A stretch of DNA of 40,616 bases from Colwellia sp. (lineage in GTDB: Bacteria > Pseudomonadota > Gammaproteobacteria > Enterobacterales > Alteromonadaceae). A program made the position numbers and the translations under genes. The notes under the pieces were generated by a model. The model saw only the letters and a list, made by a program, of their open reading frames with translations. It made no database searches and was not told the DNA's origin. Below are positions 9,269 through 18,627 of the stretch, piece by piece (position 1 is the first letter of the stretch; every line of letters starts with the position of its first letter). The stretch is from assembly GCA_016745015.1 (NCBI GenBank), contig JADGDH010000012.1:1-40616 (forward strand), in the 5' to 3' direction.

Positions 9269-9594
9269 TGCGTTTTTTAGACGAAGATGAAGAGCTAAAC
9301 CCTATTGTTAGTGCGGTAAATTTAGTTGATGTTTTTTTAGTCATTATCGCTGCGCTACTTATTGCCCTCGCACAAAATCCACTTAATATTTATTCAGCTG
9401 ATGATGTCACTGTAATTAAAAATGCTGGCAAGCCTAACATGGAAATGATTGTTAAAAAGGGTAAAGAAATTAAGCAATATAAATCAAATGGTGCTATTGG
9501 AAGCGGTGAAGGCTCTCGGGCAGGCGTCGCTTATAAAATGGCTGATGGCAGCTTTGTTTATGTGCCTGAAAGTGATGATAAAAGTAAAAAATAA
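9268..9594 (+). CDS. DUF2149 family protein (ExbD/TolR-like single TM with Asp)
   Basis: 108 aa; VNLVDVFLVIIAALLIALA TM resembles ExbD INxxDVxLVLL; GEGSRAGVAYKMADGSFVYVPE. Confidence 0.8.
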   Translation: MRFLDEDEELNPIVSAVNLVDVFLVIIAALLIALAQNPLNIYSADDVTVIKNAGKPNMEMIVKKGKEIKQYKSNGAIGSGEGSRAGVAYKMADGSFVYVPESDDKSKK

Positions 9595-9609
9595 TAAAGA
9601 GAAATAAAT

Positions 9610-12600
9610 ATGAAATCAATAACGCCCCTACTTTTTCTAATCATAATCAGTGTTCTGACTATTTTTACTCCAAGTTACGCTCAAGTACAAGTGCCACAAA
9701 AAAAAGCCAAAGTCCTTATTATGATGTCTGATCATGTATCGAAACCAAAAGGTGAAATGTTAACTGAATTAGCAAAAAATCAGCCCTTTGAATTAGTTAA
9801 TTATAACAGTAAAGGCAAATCAGAAGATGCTATAAAAACAGAATGGCAAAGTGCTCAATTAATTATGCTCGACGGTATTAACCCTGAACTATCTCAATTT
9901 ATGTTCAAAAAATACGAGGCTTACCTTCAAAATTATCCCAACATACCCGTAATTTCTTTAGGTGATCTCAATAATGAAAAAACAAATCAGGGACTAACTG
10001 ATACTCAAAAAATACGATTAGGCCAATACTATAGCGGTGCTGGACGCGGTAATTATGCCAACATGATGAGTTATATTAGTAATAAAATATTAACAAATAA
10101 ACCGTCAGTAATCATTGATGACCCTATTATTATGCCCACAACGGGGCTTTACCATAATCATTTTGCAACAAAACTAACTAAAAACGAAAATGATTTTTTT
10201 ACTTGGTTAGCTCCAAAAAAAGATACTCCTGTCATTGCTATAGGTATTTATCGCAGCGCGATTGATTATGAGCAACAGCAAGTGATTGATGCACTTATTC
10301 AAGGTTTAGAAGAAAAAGGTGCAAAAGCTTTTGCTTTTTATTTTGATGATACCGCAAATGATGATTATTCATACACTGATCTATTAATAAATGAACAAGG
10401 AAATAGTCGAGTAAACCTGCTTATCAATTATCGTGCATTGCATTACGTTAAAAAACGCCGCGGTGAGTTTGAAAAAATAGGTGTGCCCGTATTACATGCA
10501 CTAAATTACACCGAAGGCGATGAAGAAGCTTTCGAAAAAGATCATGCAGGTATATCTGGCTCATTAACACCATTTTTTTTAGTGATGCCTGAAGATACAG
10601 GTAGTGCAGATCCTACTATTATTGCTGCAACAGAAGATGGTGCAAAGGTGGTTATGAAAGCGCAGCTAAATGCGTTAGTAGAACGAGCCTATAATCACGC
10701 TAGCCTTGCCAAAATTCCAAATAAAGATAAAAAAATTGCTACCTTTATTTGGAATTATCCTCCTGGAGAAAAAAATATTGGTGCGGCTTTTTTAGATGTT
10801 CCATCATCAATAGAACAAATAGCGAAAGAAATGAAATTTCAAGGCTATAACGTTGATGTTAAAAGTGCTGAAATACTTATTGAAGCAGCAGGAAAGCTAT
10901 TGCGCCCTTTTTATCGAGGCGAAGATGTTAGTGGTTTAATCGAGCAAGATTTAGCCGATTACTTACCTTTATCAACCTATAAAAAATGGTTTGAACAATT
11001 ACCCGCATCAGTAAAACAACCCATCAATAAACGCTGGGGAACTCCCGAAAAAAACACATTATTAACAGAACATAATGGTGAGCAAGCCTTTGTTATTCCT
11101 AGAATGAATCTAGGTAATTTAATTGTATTACCCCAAGGTATGCGCGGTAAAGATGCCAAAGAACATGGTGCTTTGTATCATAGTACCAAAACCCCTATTA
11201 ACCATGCTTATATGGCATTTTATCTTTATGCTCGTGAAACATTTGGTGCAGATGCCTTTATTCATTTAGGCACTCATGGCTCTCAAGAGTGGTTAACAGG
11301 TAAAGAGCGTGGTTTATCTGTTTATGATGCACCTAATTTAGCCATTGGTAATTTACCGGTATTTTATCCTTATATTATTGATAATGTAGGCGAAGCTATG
11401 CAAGCCAAACGCCGTGGACGAGCAACCATGATCAGCCACTTAACGCCAGGCTTTGCCAAAGCAGGCTTGTATGCTGAAGTAGCAAATCTAAATGAATTAA
11501 TTAGTAATTACATGATGTTGGAACAAGGACAAACCAAACAAAATACCGAAAACAATATCATTACTTTAGCTGAAAAGTTAAATATTTTAACTGACTTAAA
11601 GTTTACGAAAGAAAGCGTCGAAAAAAACTTTGCAACAAACGTAATCACTATTCAAGATCATCTGAACGAGTTAGCTCAACAAAGCCAACCTTTAGGTGTT
11701 CATACTTTTGGCTTATTACCTAAAAACACTCATTTATATACTACTATTTTACAAATGTTAGGGGATGAATTTACTGAGCGTGCCAACAAATACGAGCAAA
11801 GACATGGTTTATCATTACCTAAAAATGAACAAAAAGATCAACGTAATGTACAAAACCTTGAAGCCTTAGCTGGTTTTCAATTATTGAAAATATACTTTGC
11901 TGGCACAGTTACCAATAAAGCATTACCTGACTTGCCAGAGAAGTTAACACTAGACCTAATTCAAGCTAAAACTTATTGGGATAATTTTCAAAACATAAGC
12001 GAAACGCAAAATTTACTGCGCGCACTTAATGGTGAATACATTAAAGTGAGCCATGGCGGAGACCCAATAAGAAACCCTGATGCAGTACCAACAGGTAGAA
12101 ACTTAATTGGTTTTAACCCTGCCAAAGTACCCAGTAAAGAAGCTTATCAAGCAGGTGTAACTTTAATGGAGCAAACCATAAAAGACTACATGGCTAAACA
12201 TGGTCGTTACCCTGAAAAGCTCGCTTTTTCATTATGGTCACTTGAAACAATGCGTCACCAAGGTGCGCTAGAAGCACAAATTTTACATGCTCTTGGTTTA
12301 AAACCTAAATGGAATCAACAAGGCAATGTTATCGGCACTGAAGTTATAGAATATAAAGAACTAGGTCGTCCAAGAATAGACGTTACTATAACCGCAACAG
12401 GTCTTTATCGCGATGCATTTCCTAACGTCATGTTATGGTTAGCAAAAGCTATTGATAAGATAGCTAAAATGAAAGAAGAAAATAATTTTGTATACCGTCA
12501 TGCAAACGCACTAAAAGAAGAGTTACTAGCAACGGGAAAATCAGAAGAAGATGCCAATTATTTATCATCTATCCGCATTTTTTCAAATGAAACAGGTAAT

Positions 12601-13608
12601 TATGGTACAGGCTTAGCTGGAACAAGCTTAGCGTCGGATACATGGGAAGATGACAGTAAACTAGCTAATTTGTACTTACAGCGCATGGGTTATGCTTTTG
12701 GTAGCGATGAAAAACGCTGGAGCGAGAATGTTGCTGATACTAATCTTTACTCAAAGGTACTTTCAGGTACTGATGCGGTGATTTTTTCTCGTTCTACCAA
12801 TCTCTATGCTTTAATGACTAACGATGACCCTTTCCAATATTTTGGTGGTATAGGTTTAGCTGTGCGTCACCTTGATGGTAAAACACCTGAAATGTATGTC
12901 TCAAATTTACGTCGTAAAGACAATGTTAAAGCACAAACTATGGAGCATTTTTTAAACCAAGAAATGCGTAGCCGATACTTTCACCCTCGTTGGATACAAG
13001 CAATGCAAGATGCTGGCTACGCTGGTGCAACAGTTATGCTTGATCGCATGAACAACATGTGGGGTTGGGAAGTAATGACACCTGAAGCAGTACGTGATGA
13101 CCAATGGCAAGAGTTTTTTGATATTTACGTTGAAGATAAATATGATTTAGATATGCGTGAATTTTTCGAAAAAAATAATGCTCATGCGTTAGCACAAATT
13201 ATTGAACGTATGCTTGAAGCAGAACGAAAAGGTTATTGGAAAACAGACGAGAAAACCATCAAAAGCATGGTCAAAACTTATGCTGAGCTAGCTAAAAAGT
13301 TTGATGTCGTTACCGATAATAGTAAATTTAATGACTACCTTGAGAAACAAGCTATAGGCTTTGGTTTAGCCGCACTGTTGCCCGATATGAAAGAACCAAA
13401 TATTGATCCACAAGTTATTCCTGAACAAACAAAAAAACAACAGGATAAAACAGAAGAAGTTACCGGACAAAAACTGGAAGAACAAGCAAGCAAAGTAGAT
13501 GAAATAGAACAAGATTACACTTGGTTATATCTGATTCTTTTTATTTTTATTGCTGGTTTTGTCAGTAACTTTGTTAAACCAAAGGCTAAAACAACTAACA
13601 TTACTTAA
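9610..13608 (+). CDS. CobN/HmuS-like chelatase, exported and C-terminally membrane-anchored
   Basis: 1332 aa; HLGTHGSQEWLTGK, YPYIIDNVGEAMQAKRRGRATMISHLTP motifs; N-terminal signal peptide and C-terminal TM. Confidence 0.88.
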   Translation: MKSITPLLFLIIISVLTIFTPSYAQVQVPQKKAKVLIMMSDHVSKPKGEMLTELAKNQPFELVNYNSKGKSEDAIKTEWQSAQLIMLDGINPELSQFMFKKYEAYLQNYPNIPVISLGDLNNEKTNQGLTDTQKIRLGQYYSGAGRGNYANMMSYISNKILTNKPSVIIDDPIIMPTTGLYHNHFATKLTKNENDFFTWLAPKKDTPVIAIGIYRSAIDYEQQQVIDALIQGLEEKGAKAFAFYFDDTANDDYSYTDLLINEQGNSRVNLLINYRALHYVKKRRGEFEKIGVPVLHALNYTEGDEEAFEKDHAGISGSLTPFFLVMPEDTGSADPTIIAATEDGAKVVMKAQLNALVERAYNHASLAKIPNKDKKIATFIWNYPPGEKNIGAAFLDVPSSIEQIAKEMKFQGYNVDVKSAEILIEAAGKLLRPFYRGEDVSGLIEQDLADYLPLSTYKKWFEQLPASVKQPINKRWGTPEKNTLLTEHNGEQAFVIPRMNLGNLIVLPQGMRGKDAKEHGALYHSTKTPINHAYMAFYLYARETFGADAFIHLGTHGSQEWLTGKERGLSVYDAPNLAIGNLPVFYPYIIDNVGEAMQAKRRGRATMISHLTPGFAKAGLYAEVANLNELISNYMMLEQGQTKQNTENNIITLAEKLNILTDLKFTKESVEKNFATNVITIQDHLNELAQQSQPLGVHTFGLLPKNTHLYTTILQMLGDEFTERANKYEQRHGLSLPKNEQKDQRNVQNLEALAGFQLLKIYFAGTVTNKALPDLPEKLTLDLIQAKTYWDNFQNISETQNLLRALNGEYIKVSHGGDPIRNPDAVPTGRNLIGFNPAKVPSKEAYQAGVTLMEQTIKDYMAKHGRYPEKLAFSLWSLETMRHQGALEAQILHALGLKPKWNQQGNVIGTEVIEYKELGRPRIDVTITATGLYRDAFPNVMLWLAKAIDKIAKMKEENNFVYRHANALKEELLATGKSEEDANYLSSIRIFSNETGNYGTGLAGTSLASDTWEDDSKLANLYLQRMGYAFGSDEKRWSENVADTNLYSKVLSGTDAVIFSRSTNLYALMTNDDPFQYFGGIGLAVRHLDGKTPEMYVSNLRRKDNVKAQTMEHFLNQEMRSRYFHPRWIQAMQDAGYAGATVMLDRMNNMWGWEVMTPEAVRDDQWQEFFDIYVEDKYDLDMREFFEKNNAHALAQIIERMLEAERKGYWKTDEKTIKSMVKTYAELAKKFDVVTDNSKFNDYLEKQAIGFGLAALLPDMKEPNIDPQVIPEQTKKQQDKTEEVTGQKLEEQASKVDEIEQDYTWLYLILFIFIAGFVSNFVKPKAKTTNIT

Positions 13609-13647
13609 GTTAAACAAAGCTGCTTAACAAACATAAAAGAGGATATC

Positions 13648-14685
13648 ATGTTAAAAAAAACTAAAGAAACGCCTTTATACTTTTTATTATTATTACTGTT
13701 AATTTTAAGCTTTAGCGCCTTATTGTCATTTAATAGTTTCGCCAGTAACGCCGTTAATGTTTATTCATACCGTCAACCTTTTTTAGTCGAGCCTTTATTT
13801 GAGAAGTTTACGCAAAAAACAGGCATAAAAGTGAATATTGTTTTTGCTAAAAAAGGCATGGCTGAACGATTAGCGCGAGAGGGAAAATATAGCCCTGCCG
13901 ATGTACTGCTTACTACCGATATTAGCCGCTTAATTGAGTTGCAAGATAAACAATTATTGCAACCATTTGATTCTTCTGTTATCAAAAAATTCGTGCCTAG
14001 CCAGTATCGTGCTCAGAACAATCAATGGTTTGCACTAACTACTCGTGTCCGCAATATATATTCATCCAAACGCTTAGGTGACATTGAATTAAATTACCTT
14101 GATTTAGCCGATGAAAAATACCGTGGCCGTATTTGCTCGCGCAGTGGCAAACACCCTTATAATGTTGCTTTAGTATCAGCGATGATCAGTGAGTACGGAG
14201 AAAGTAAAACACTTACTTGGTTAGAAAAATTTAAAGCTAATTTAGCTCGTAAACCACAAGGTAACGATCGTTCACAAGTACAAGCTATACACCAAAACTT
14301 ATGCGATTTATCTTTAGGTAACAGCTATTATTTCGGCAAAATGCTTAAAGACAAAAAGCAGAAAAAATGGGCGGATGGTGTAAATATTAATTTCCCCAAT
14401 CAAGCTAATCGCGGGTCTCATGTTAATATATCAGGAATGGCCTTAGCTAAATATGCACCAAATAAAAAGAATGCTCACGCATTAATGGAATTTTTAGTAT
14501 CAAAGCCTGCACAGCAACTCTATGCTGAAACCAACATGGAATACCCTGTACGTACAGACGTAAAACCATCAGCACTTGTTGCTTCATGGGGTGATTTTAA
14601 AGCAGACACTTTATCATTAGAAACTATTGCTAAAAATAGAAAAATTGCATTAAAATTACTTGATAAAGCCCAGTTTGACTTATAA
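13648..14685 (+). CDS. Fe(3+) ABC transporter substrate-binding protein (FbpA/FutA-like)
   Basis: 345 aa; signal peptide, NVYSYRQPFLVEPLFEKFTQKTGIKVNIVFAKKGMAERL, SGMALAKYAPNKKNA. Confidence 0.9.
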   Translation: MLKKTKETPLYFLLLLLLILSFSALLSFNSFASNAVNVYSYRQPFLVEPLFEKFTQKTGIKVNIVFAKKGMAERLAREGKYSPADVLLTTDISRLIELQDKQLLQPFDSSVIKKFVPSQYRAQNNQWFALTTRVRNIYSSKRLGDIELNYLDLADEKYRGRICSRSGKHPYNVALVSAMISEYGESKTLTWLEKFKANLARKPQGNDRSQVQAIHQNLCDLSLGNSYYFGKMLKDKKQKKWADGVNINFPNQANRGSHVNISGMALAKYAPNKKNAHALMEFLVSKPAQQLYAETNMEYPVRTDVKPSALVASWGDFKADTLSLETIAKNRKIALKLLDKAQFDL

Positions 14686-14705
14686 CCATTTAATTTGTAG
14701 ACATT

Positions 14706-16373
14706 TTGATAGCAAAAAAAACGAATACTTCATGGCGGATACTTAGCTGGAGCATAGCAATGCTCCTTGCAATTCCAATTATAGTAATGCTAGTTTCTGC
14801 CCTGACCTCTTCAAGTGATTTATACCTTCATCTCTGGCAGTCAGTATTACCCAACTATATAATAAATACTGTATTGCTAGGCGCTTATGTGGTGGTGTTA
14901 ACATTATTTTTTGGTGTTATTAGCGCAGGGCTTATTGTTCATACCAATATTATTGGTAAAAAAATATTACGTTGGTTACTGGTATTACCCTTAGCTATGC
15001 CTGCTTATATTGTTGCTTACCTTTATACCGATCTATTTGATTATGCTGGTTTTGTGCAAATAGCATTACGTGATACTTTTCATTGGCAATCACCGCAAGA
15101 TTATTGGTTTTTTGATATTAGAAGCTTATTTGGCGCAGCCTGCGTTATTTCACTGGTATTATTTCCTTATGTTTATTTATTAACCCGTACAGCTTTTGAG
15201 CAGCAAAACCAAAACTTGCTACGTGCAGGGCGGTTACTTGGATTATCACCAACACAAAACTTTATTAAGGTTATTTTACCGCTTGCTCGTCCTGCGCTTG
15301 GTATTTCAGCTAGTTTAGTATTAATGGAGACTTTAGCTGATTTTGCCACAGTACAATATTTTGCTGTGAATACCTTAACCACGGCAATTTATGATACTTG
15401 GTTAGGTTATGGCGATTTATCTAGCGCCAATGCCTTAGCAAGCGTATTAATGTTATTTATCTTTATTGTGGTGTTTTTTGAACAAAAAGCAAGATCTAGC
15501 CAAAGCCAACAAAAAAGCATGAGCAATAATCAACAACAGTTAATAATTTTATCAACACGCCAGCAATTTTTAGCCTGTACTTTTTGTTGGTTTTTAGCAA
15601 TTGCTGGTTTTTTATTACCCTTTAGTTTATTAATTAATATGGTGTTTGAATACAGCACTAGCGAACAGTTTTTTAAGTTACTCGCAAGTGCGTTAAATAG
15701 CATTGAACTTGCTTTATATGCCGCTACTATTACTGTGCTTATTGCATTGACTTTAGCTTTATTTCAACGTTTTTCTTACGATATAAATAAAACTTGGCCT
15801 TTGCAAATATCATCTTTTGGTTATGCTATTCCTGGCACTGTGCTTGCCATGGCTATGCTGGCAACATTTGGCCCAGTGGATCATAGTGTCAATGATATCG
15901 CTATATACTTACAGCTTACTGAACCTGGGCTGATTTTTTCTGGTACAATTTTCGTGCTTGTTTTTGCTTTTGTTGTTCGCTTTGCCGCCATAGCAAATGG
16001 TGCTATTAGTAGTGGTTTAAAACAAATTCCTAGCTCTATTGATCTAGCACCAGCAAGCTTAGGAGTAGGTTTAAAAACCAGTTTAACTAAAATACATTTA
16101 CCTTTACTAAAATCTTCAATACTTGGTGCTTGGCTGCTAGTTTTTGTTGAAGCTATGAAGGAATTACCCGCCGTATTATTACTGCGACCATTTAATTTTG
16201 AGACCTTAAGCACGCAAGTTTATCAGCTCATATCAGATGAAATGCTTGAGCAAGGGGCATTGGGTGCTATTCTTATTGTACTCTTTGGTTTATTCCCTAT
16301 TATTTGGCTAAATTCAAGTAATGAAAAAATAGCTAAAACACAACACAGGGAGCAAGATTTTGCCGCTCATTAG
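14706..16373 (+). CDS. Fe(3+) ABC transporter permease (FbpB-like), TTG start
   Basis: 555 aa double-permease with many TM segments and two EAA-like loops; between FbpA- and FbpC-like genes. Confidence 0.88.
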   Translation: MIAKKTNTSWRILSWSIAMLLAIPIIVMLVSALTSSSDLYLHLWQSVLPNYIINTVLLGAYVVVLTLFFGVISAGLIVHTNIIGKKILRWLLVLPLAMPAYIVAYLYTDLFDYAGFVQIALRDTFHWQSPQDYWFFDIRSLFGAACVISLVLFPYVYLLTRTAFEQQNQNLLRAGRLLGLSPTQNFIKVILPLARPALGISASLVLMETLADFATVQYFAVNTLTTAIYDTWLGYGDLSSANALASVLMLFIFIVVFFEQKARSSQSQQKSMSNNQQQLIILSTRQQFLACTFCWFLAIAGFLLPFSLLINMVFEYSTSEQFFKLLASALNSIELALYAATITVLIALTLALFQRFSYDINKTWPLQISSFGYAIPGTVLAMAMLATFGPVDHSVNDIAIYLQLTEPGLIFSGTIFVLVFAFVVRFAAIANGAISSGLKQIPSSIDLAPASLGVGLKTSLTKIHLPLLKSSILGAWLLVFVEAMKELPAVLLLRPFNFETLSTQVYQLISDEMLEQGALGAILIVLFGLFPIIWLNSSNEKIAKTQHREQDFAAH

Positions 16374-17493
16374 CATCAGTAATTTATCGGTAACTTTACA
16401 AAAAAACACCATTTTGTCTGACGTTAACTTAACATTAGCTTCAGGTGATATTATAGGTTTAGTGGGACCAAGTGGTTGCGGTAAAACTACCTTATTAAAT
16501 ACGATTGCAGGTTTTATCGAACAAAGCCAAGGACAAATTCAGCTTAATGATTTTGGCGTAATCAATACTATTACAACCGAACAATTTATCTCACCCGAGC
16601 GGCGTAATATTGGAATGATATTTCAAGATTATGCTTTATTCCCTCACCTAACCGTAGCAAAGAACATTTGTTTTGGTATTGCTAAACAGTCTAATGCGGC
16701 ACAAAAAACTCAACTGATAACATTGCTAAAATTATTAAAACTTGATGATTTAGCTGATAGATACCCACATCAACTTTCTGGCGGTCAACAGCAACGAGTA
16801 GCTATTGCCAGAGCATTAGCACCTAAACCTGCTTTATTATTACTAGACGAGCCTTTTTCTAATATTGATGCCCGTTTGCGAAATGATTTGATGATAGAGC
16901 TACGTTCATTATTAAAAGAACTTAAAATAACCGCTATTTTTGTCACTCACAATAAAGATGAAGTATTCAGCTTTGGTGATAAAATTGCCGTAATGACAGA
17001 AGGAAAAATACTGCAAACAGGAACCCCAGCTGAGGTTTGTAAAAACCCAAACAGTTTTCAGGTAGCTGACTTTTTGCAACTAGGCGCTTGGTTACCTATC
17101 ACAACTATAGAAAGTAACAACTTACCAAGTCATGAGCAAGGAGCAACAATAAGCTATCATAGTGCCCTTGGTCTGATCAAAAGCACCTTAAGTTCACCCA
17201 AAACAAAAACTTTCTCAGAAAACAAACTCGTTTTACTCGTTAAGCCACAGCATCTATCGCTACACGCTAACCACGATGCTAATGCTATTGTTAAAAATAT
17301 CACCATCACTGAACAAGGTTATCATTACCAATTAAGTAGCATATGTACACAAAACGACTTAGCCTTTACTGCGTTAAGCTTTTATAGTAATCAAGCATTA
17401 CACTTAGAACAAAAAATCGCTATTAAGCTCAATATTGATGATTTAGTTATCTTTGCCATGGCCGACACTCATAGTTTGATTACAAGTACTTAA
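16360..17493 (+). CDS. Fe(3+) ABC transporter ATPase (FbpC-like), TTG start
   Basis: Walker A GPSGCGKTT, signature LSGGQQQRVAIARAL, Walker B LLLLDEPFS; overlaps the permease gene. Confidence 0.92.
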   Translation: MPLISISNLSVTLQKNTILSDVNLTLASGDIIGLVGPSGCGKTTLLNTIAGFIEQSQGQIQLNDFGVINTITTEQFISPERRNIGMIFQDYALFPHLTVAKNICFGIAKQSNAAQKTQLITLLKLLKLDDLADRYPHQLSGGQQQRVAIARALAPKPALLLLDEPFSNIDARLRNDLMIELRSLLKELKITAIFVTHNKDEVFSFGDKIAVMTEGKILQTGTPAEVCKNPNSFQVADFLQLGAWLPITTIESNNLPSHEQGATISYHSALGLIKSTLSSPKTKTFSENKLVLLVKPQHLSLHANHDANAIVKNITITEQGYHYQLSSICTQNDLAFTALSFYSNQALHLEQKIAIKLNIDDLVIFAMADTHSLITST

Positions 17494-18598
17494 GCCAAAC
17501 TGAGTCTGGATGCTTAGCTTTATAACTGCGATACCATAAACAAAACGGGTAAAGTAAAATCAACATGATAAAAGTAATTAAATAAGTTGTAGGTAAATCA
17601 GCAAATTTTGTCAAACCACCAAAGTTGACCGAACCTGTTAAAAACAATCTATGCACAAGGTAAAACATCATAGACGTTTGGCCAAAAACCAGTAATACAC
17701 CCTTTTGACGTGTGCCAATAATATTTTCTAAACGGATCATCAAAGCCAAAATTATCGCCATTACGCCAAGCTCTAAAAAAATAAAACTTGCAGATATTGG
17801 ATATTTACTTACATGCAACCATTGTTGCCAACTAAAATCCTCACGGTATAACTGCATGTTACCATAACCATTAAAATATCTAACCACCACAAATGCCGCT
17901 AGAGCAGAAAAACCAAGTATGAATAATAATGTTGCTGGCTCAAATTTCACCTTTCCTTGACCGTAATCCAAAATATAACGGCCAAACACCCAACCTAAAA
18001 TCATGACAGATAACCAAGGCACAAAAGCATAAGAAATACTGATGTCTGAAGTGTAATATTTACCAACGAATAAAGCAGATATAATAGACTGACTAGCAAC
18101 ATCAAAGTTCCAAAACTGACTAGTAACCCATTCACCGCCTAATATCCAAGCCAAAGCAATAACAATTAAGGTTGGTGTTGAAAGACGGCGAAAAAAAGCC
18201 ATACACATCATCGCAATACCTATTGCGTATAAAACTTGAAAGGTTAGTTTACCACCGAAAATTGAGATTAAGGTTGGGTCAAGGATCGCGATAAAAGCAC
18301 CGCGCAATAAAATGTCTTTATCAATAACCTTGCCGTCAAACCCCCTGCTTACTTTGCGTTCAACGCTAATGGCAAGTGCTGTGCCCGCCAAAAAAACAAA
18401 TACTGGTGCACAAATATGGCTGATCCATCGGGTAAAAAACTCAAAAGCAGGTAAAGGAGTGCCTACAATATAATTTGCTGCAGAATCTTTAGCTAAATGA
18501 TCCACGTTATAAGCCATAGAGACATGATCAAGTACCATGATTATCATCACAAAGCCTCGCATCCAATCAATTGATGCTATTCGCTTAGATTTGGTCAT
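17480..18598 (-). CDS. DUF1624/heparan-alpha-glucosaminide N-acetyltransferase-like membrane protein
   Basis: 372 aa; RIASIDWMRGFVMIIMVLDHVSMAYN opening motif, multi-TM; 3' end overlaps convergently with the FbpC gene. Confidence 0.75.
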   Translation of the reverse strand: MTKSKRIASIDWMRGFVMIIMVLDHVSMAYNVDHLAKDSAANYIVGTPLPAFEFFTRWISHICAPVFVFLAGTALAISVERKVSRGFDGKVIDKDILLRGAFIAILDPTLISIFGGKLTFQVLYAIGIAMMCMAFFRRLSTPTLIVIALAWILGGEWVTSQFWNFDVASQSIISALFVGKYYTSDISISYAFVPWLSVMILGWVFGRYILDYGQGKVKFEPATLLFILGFSALAAFVVVRYFNGYGNMQLYREDFSWQQWLHVSKYPISASFIFLELGVMAIILALMIRLENIIGTRQKGVLLVFGQTSMMFYLVHRLFLTGSVNFGGLTKFADLPTTYLITFIMLILLYPFCLWYRSYKAKHPDSVWLKYL

Positions 18599-18627
18599 TG
18601 TTAATTTTCCTTTATTAAATGCACTTA

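Noticed and set aside
8723-13608. Cobalamin biosynthesis (CobN cobaltochelatase) interpretation
   Set aside because: No CobS/CobT or other cob genes nearby; export signal, membrane anchor, heme-type receptor and Fe3+ transporter fit heme/iron handling better, although the substrate is unproven
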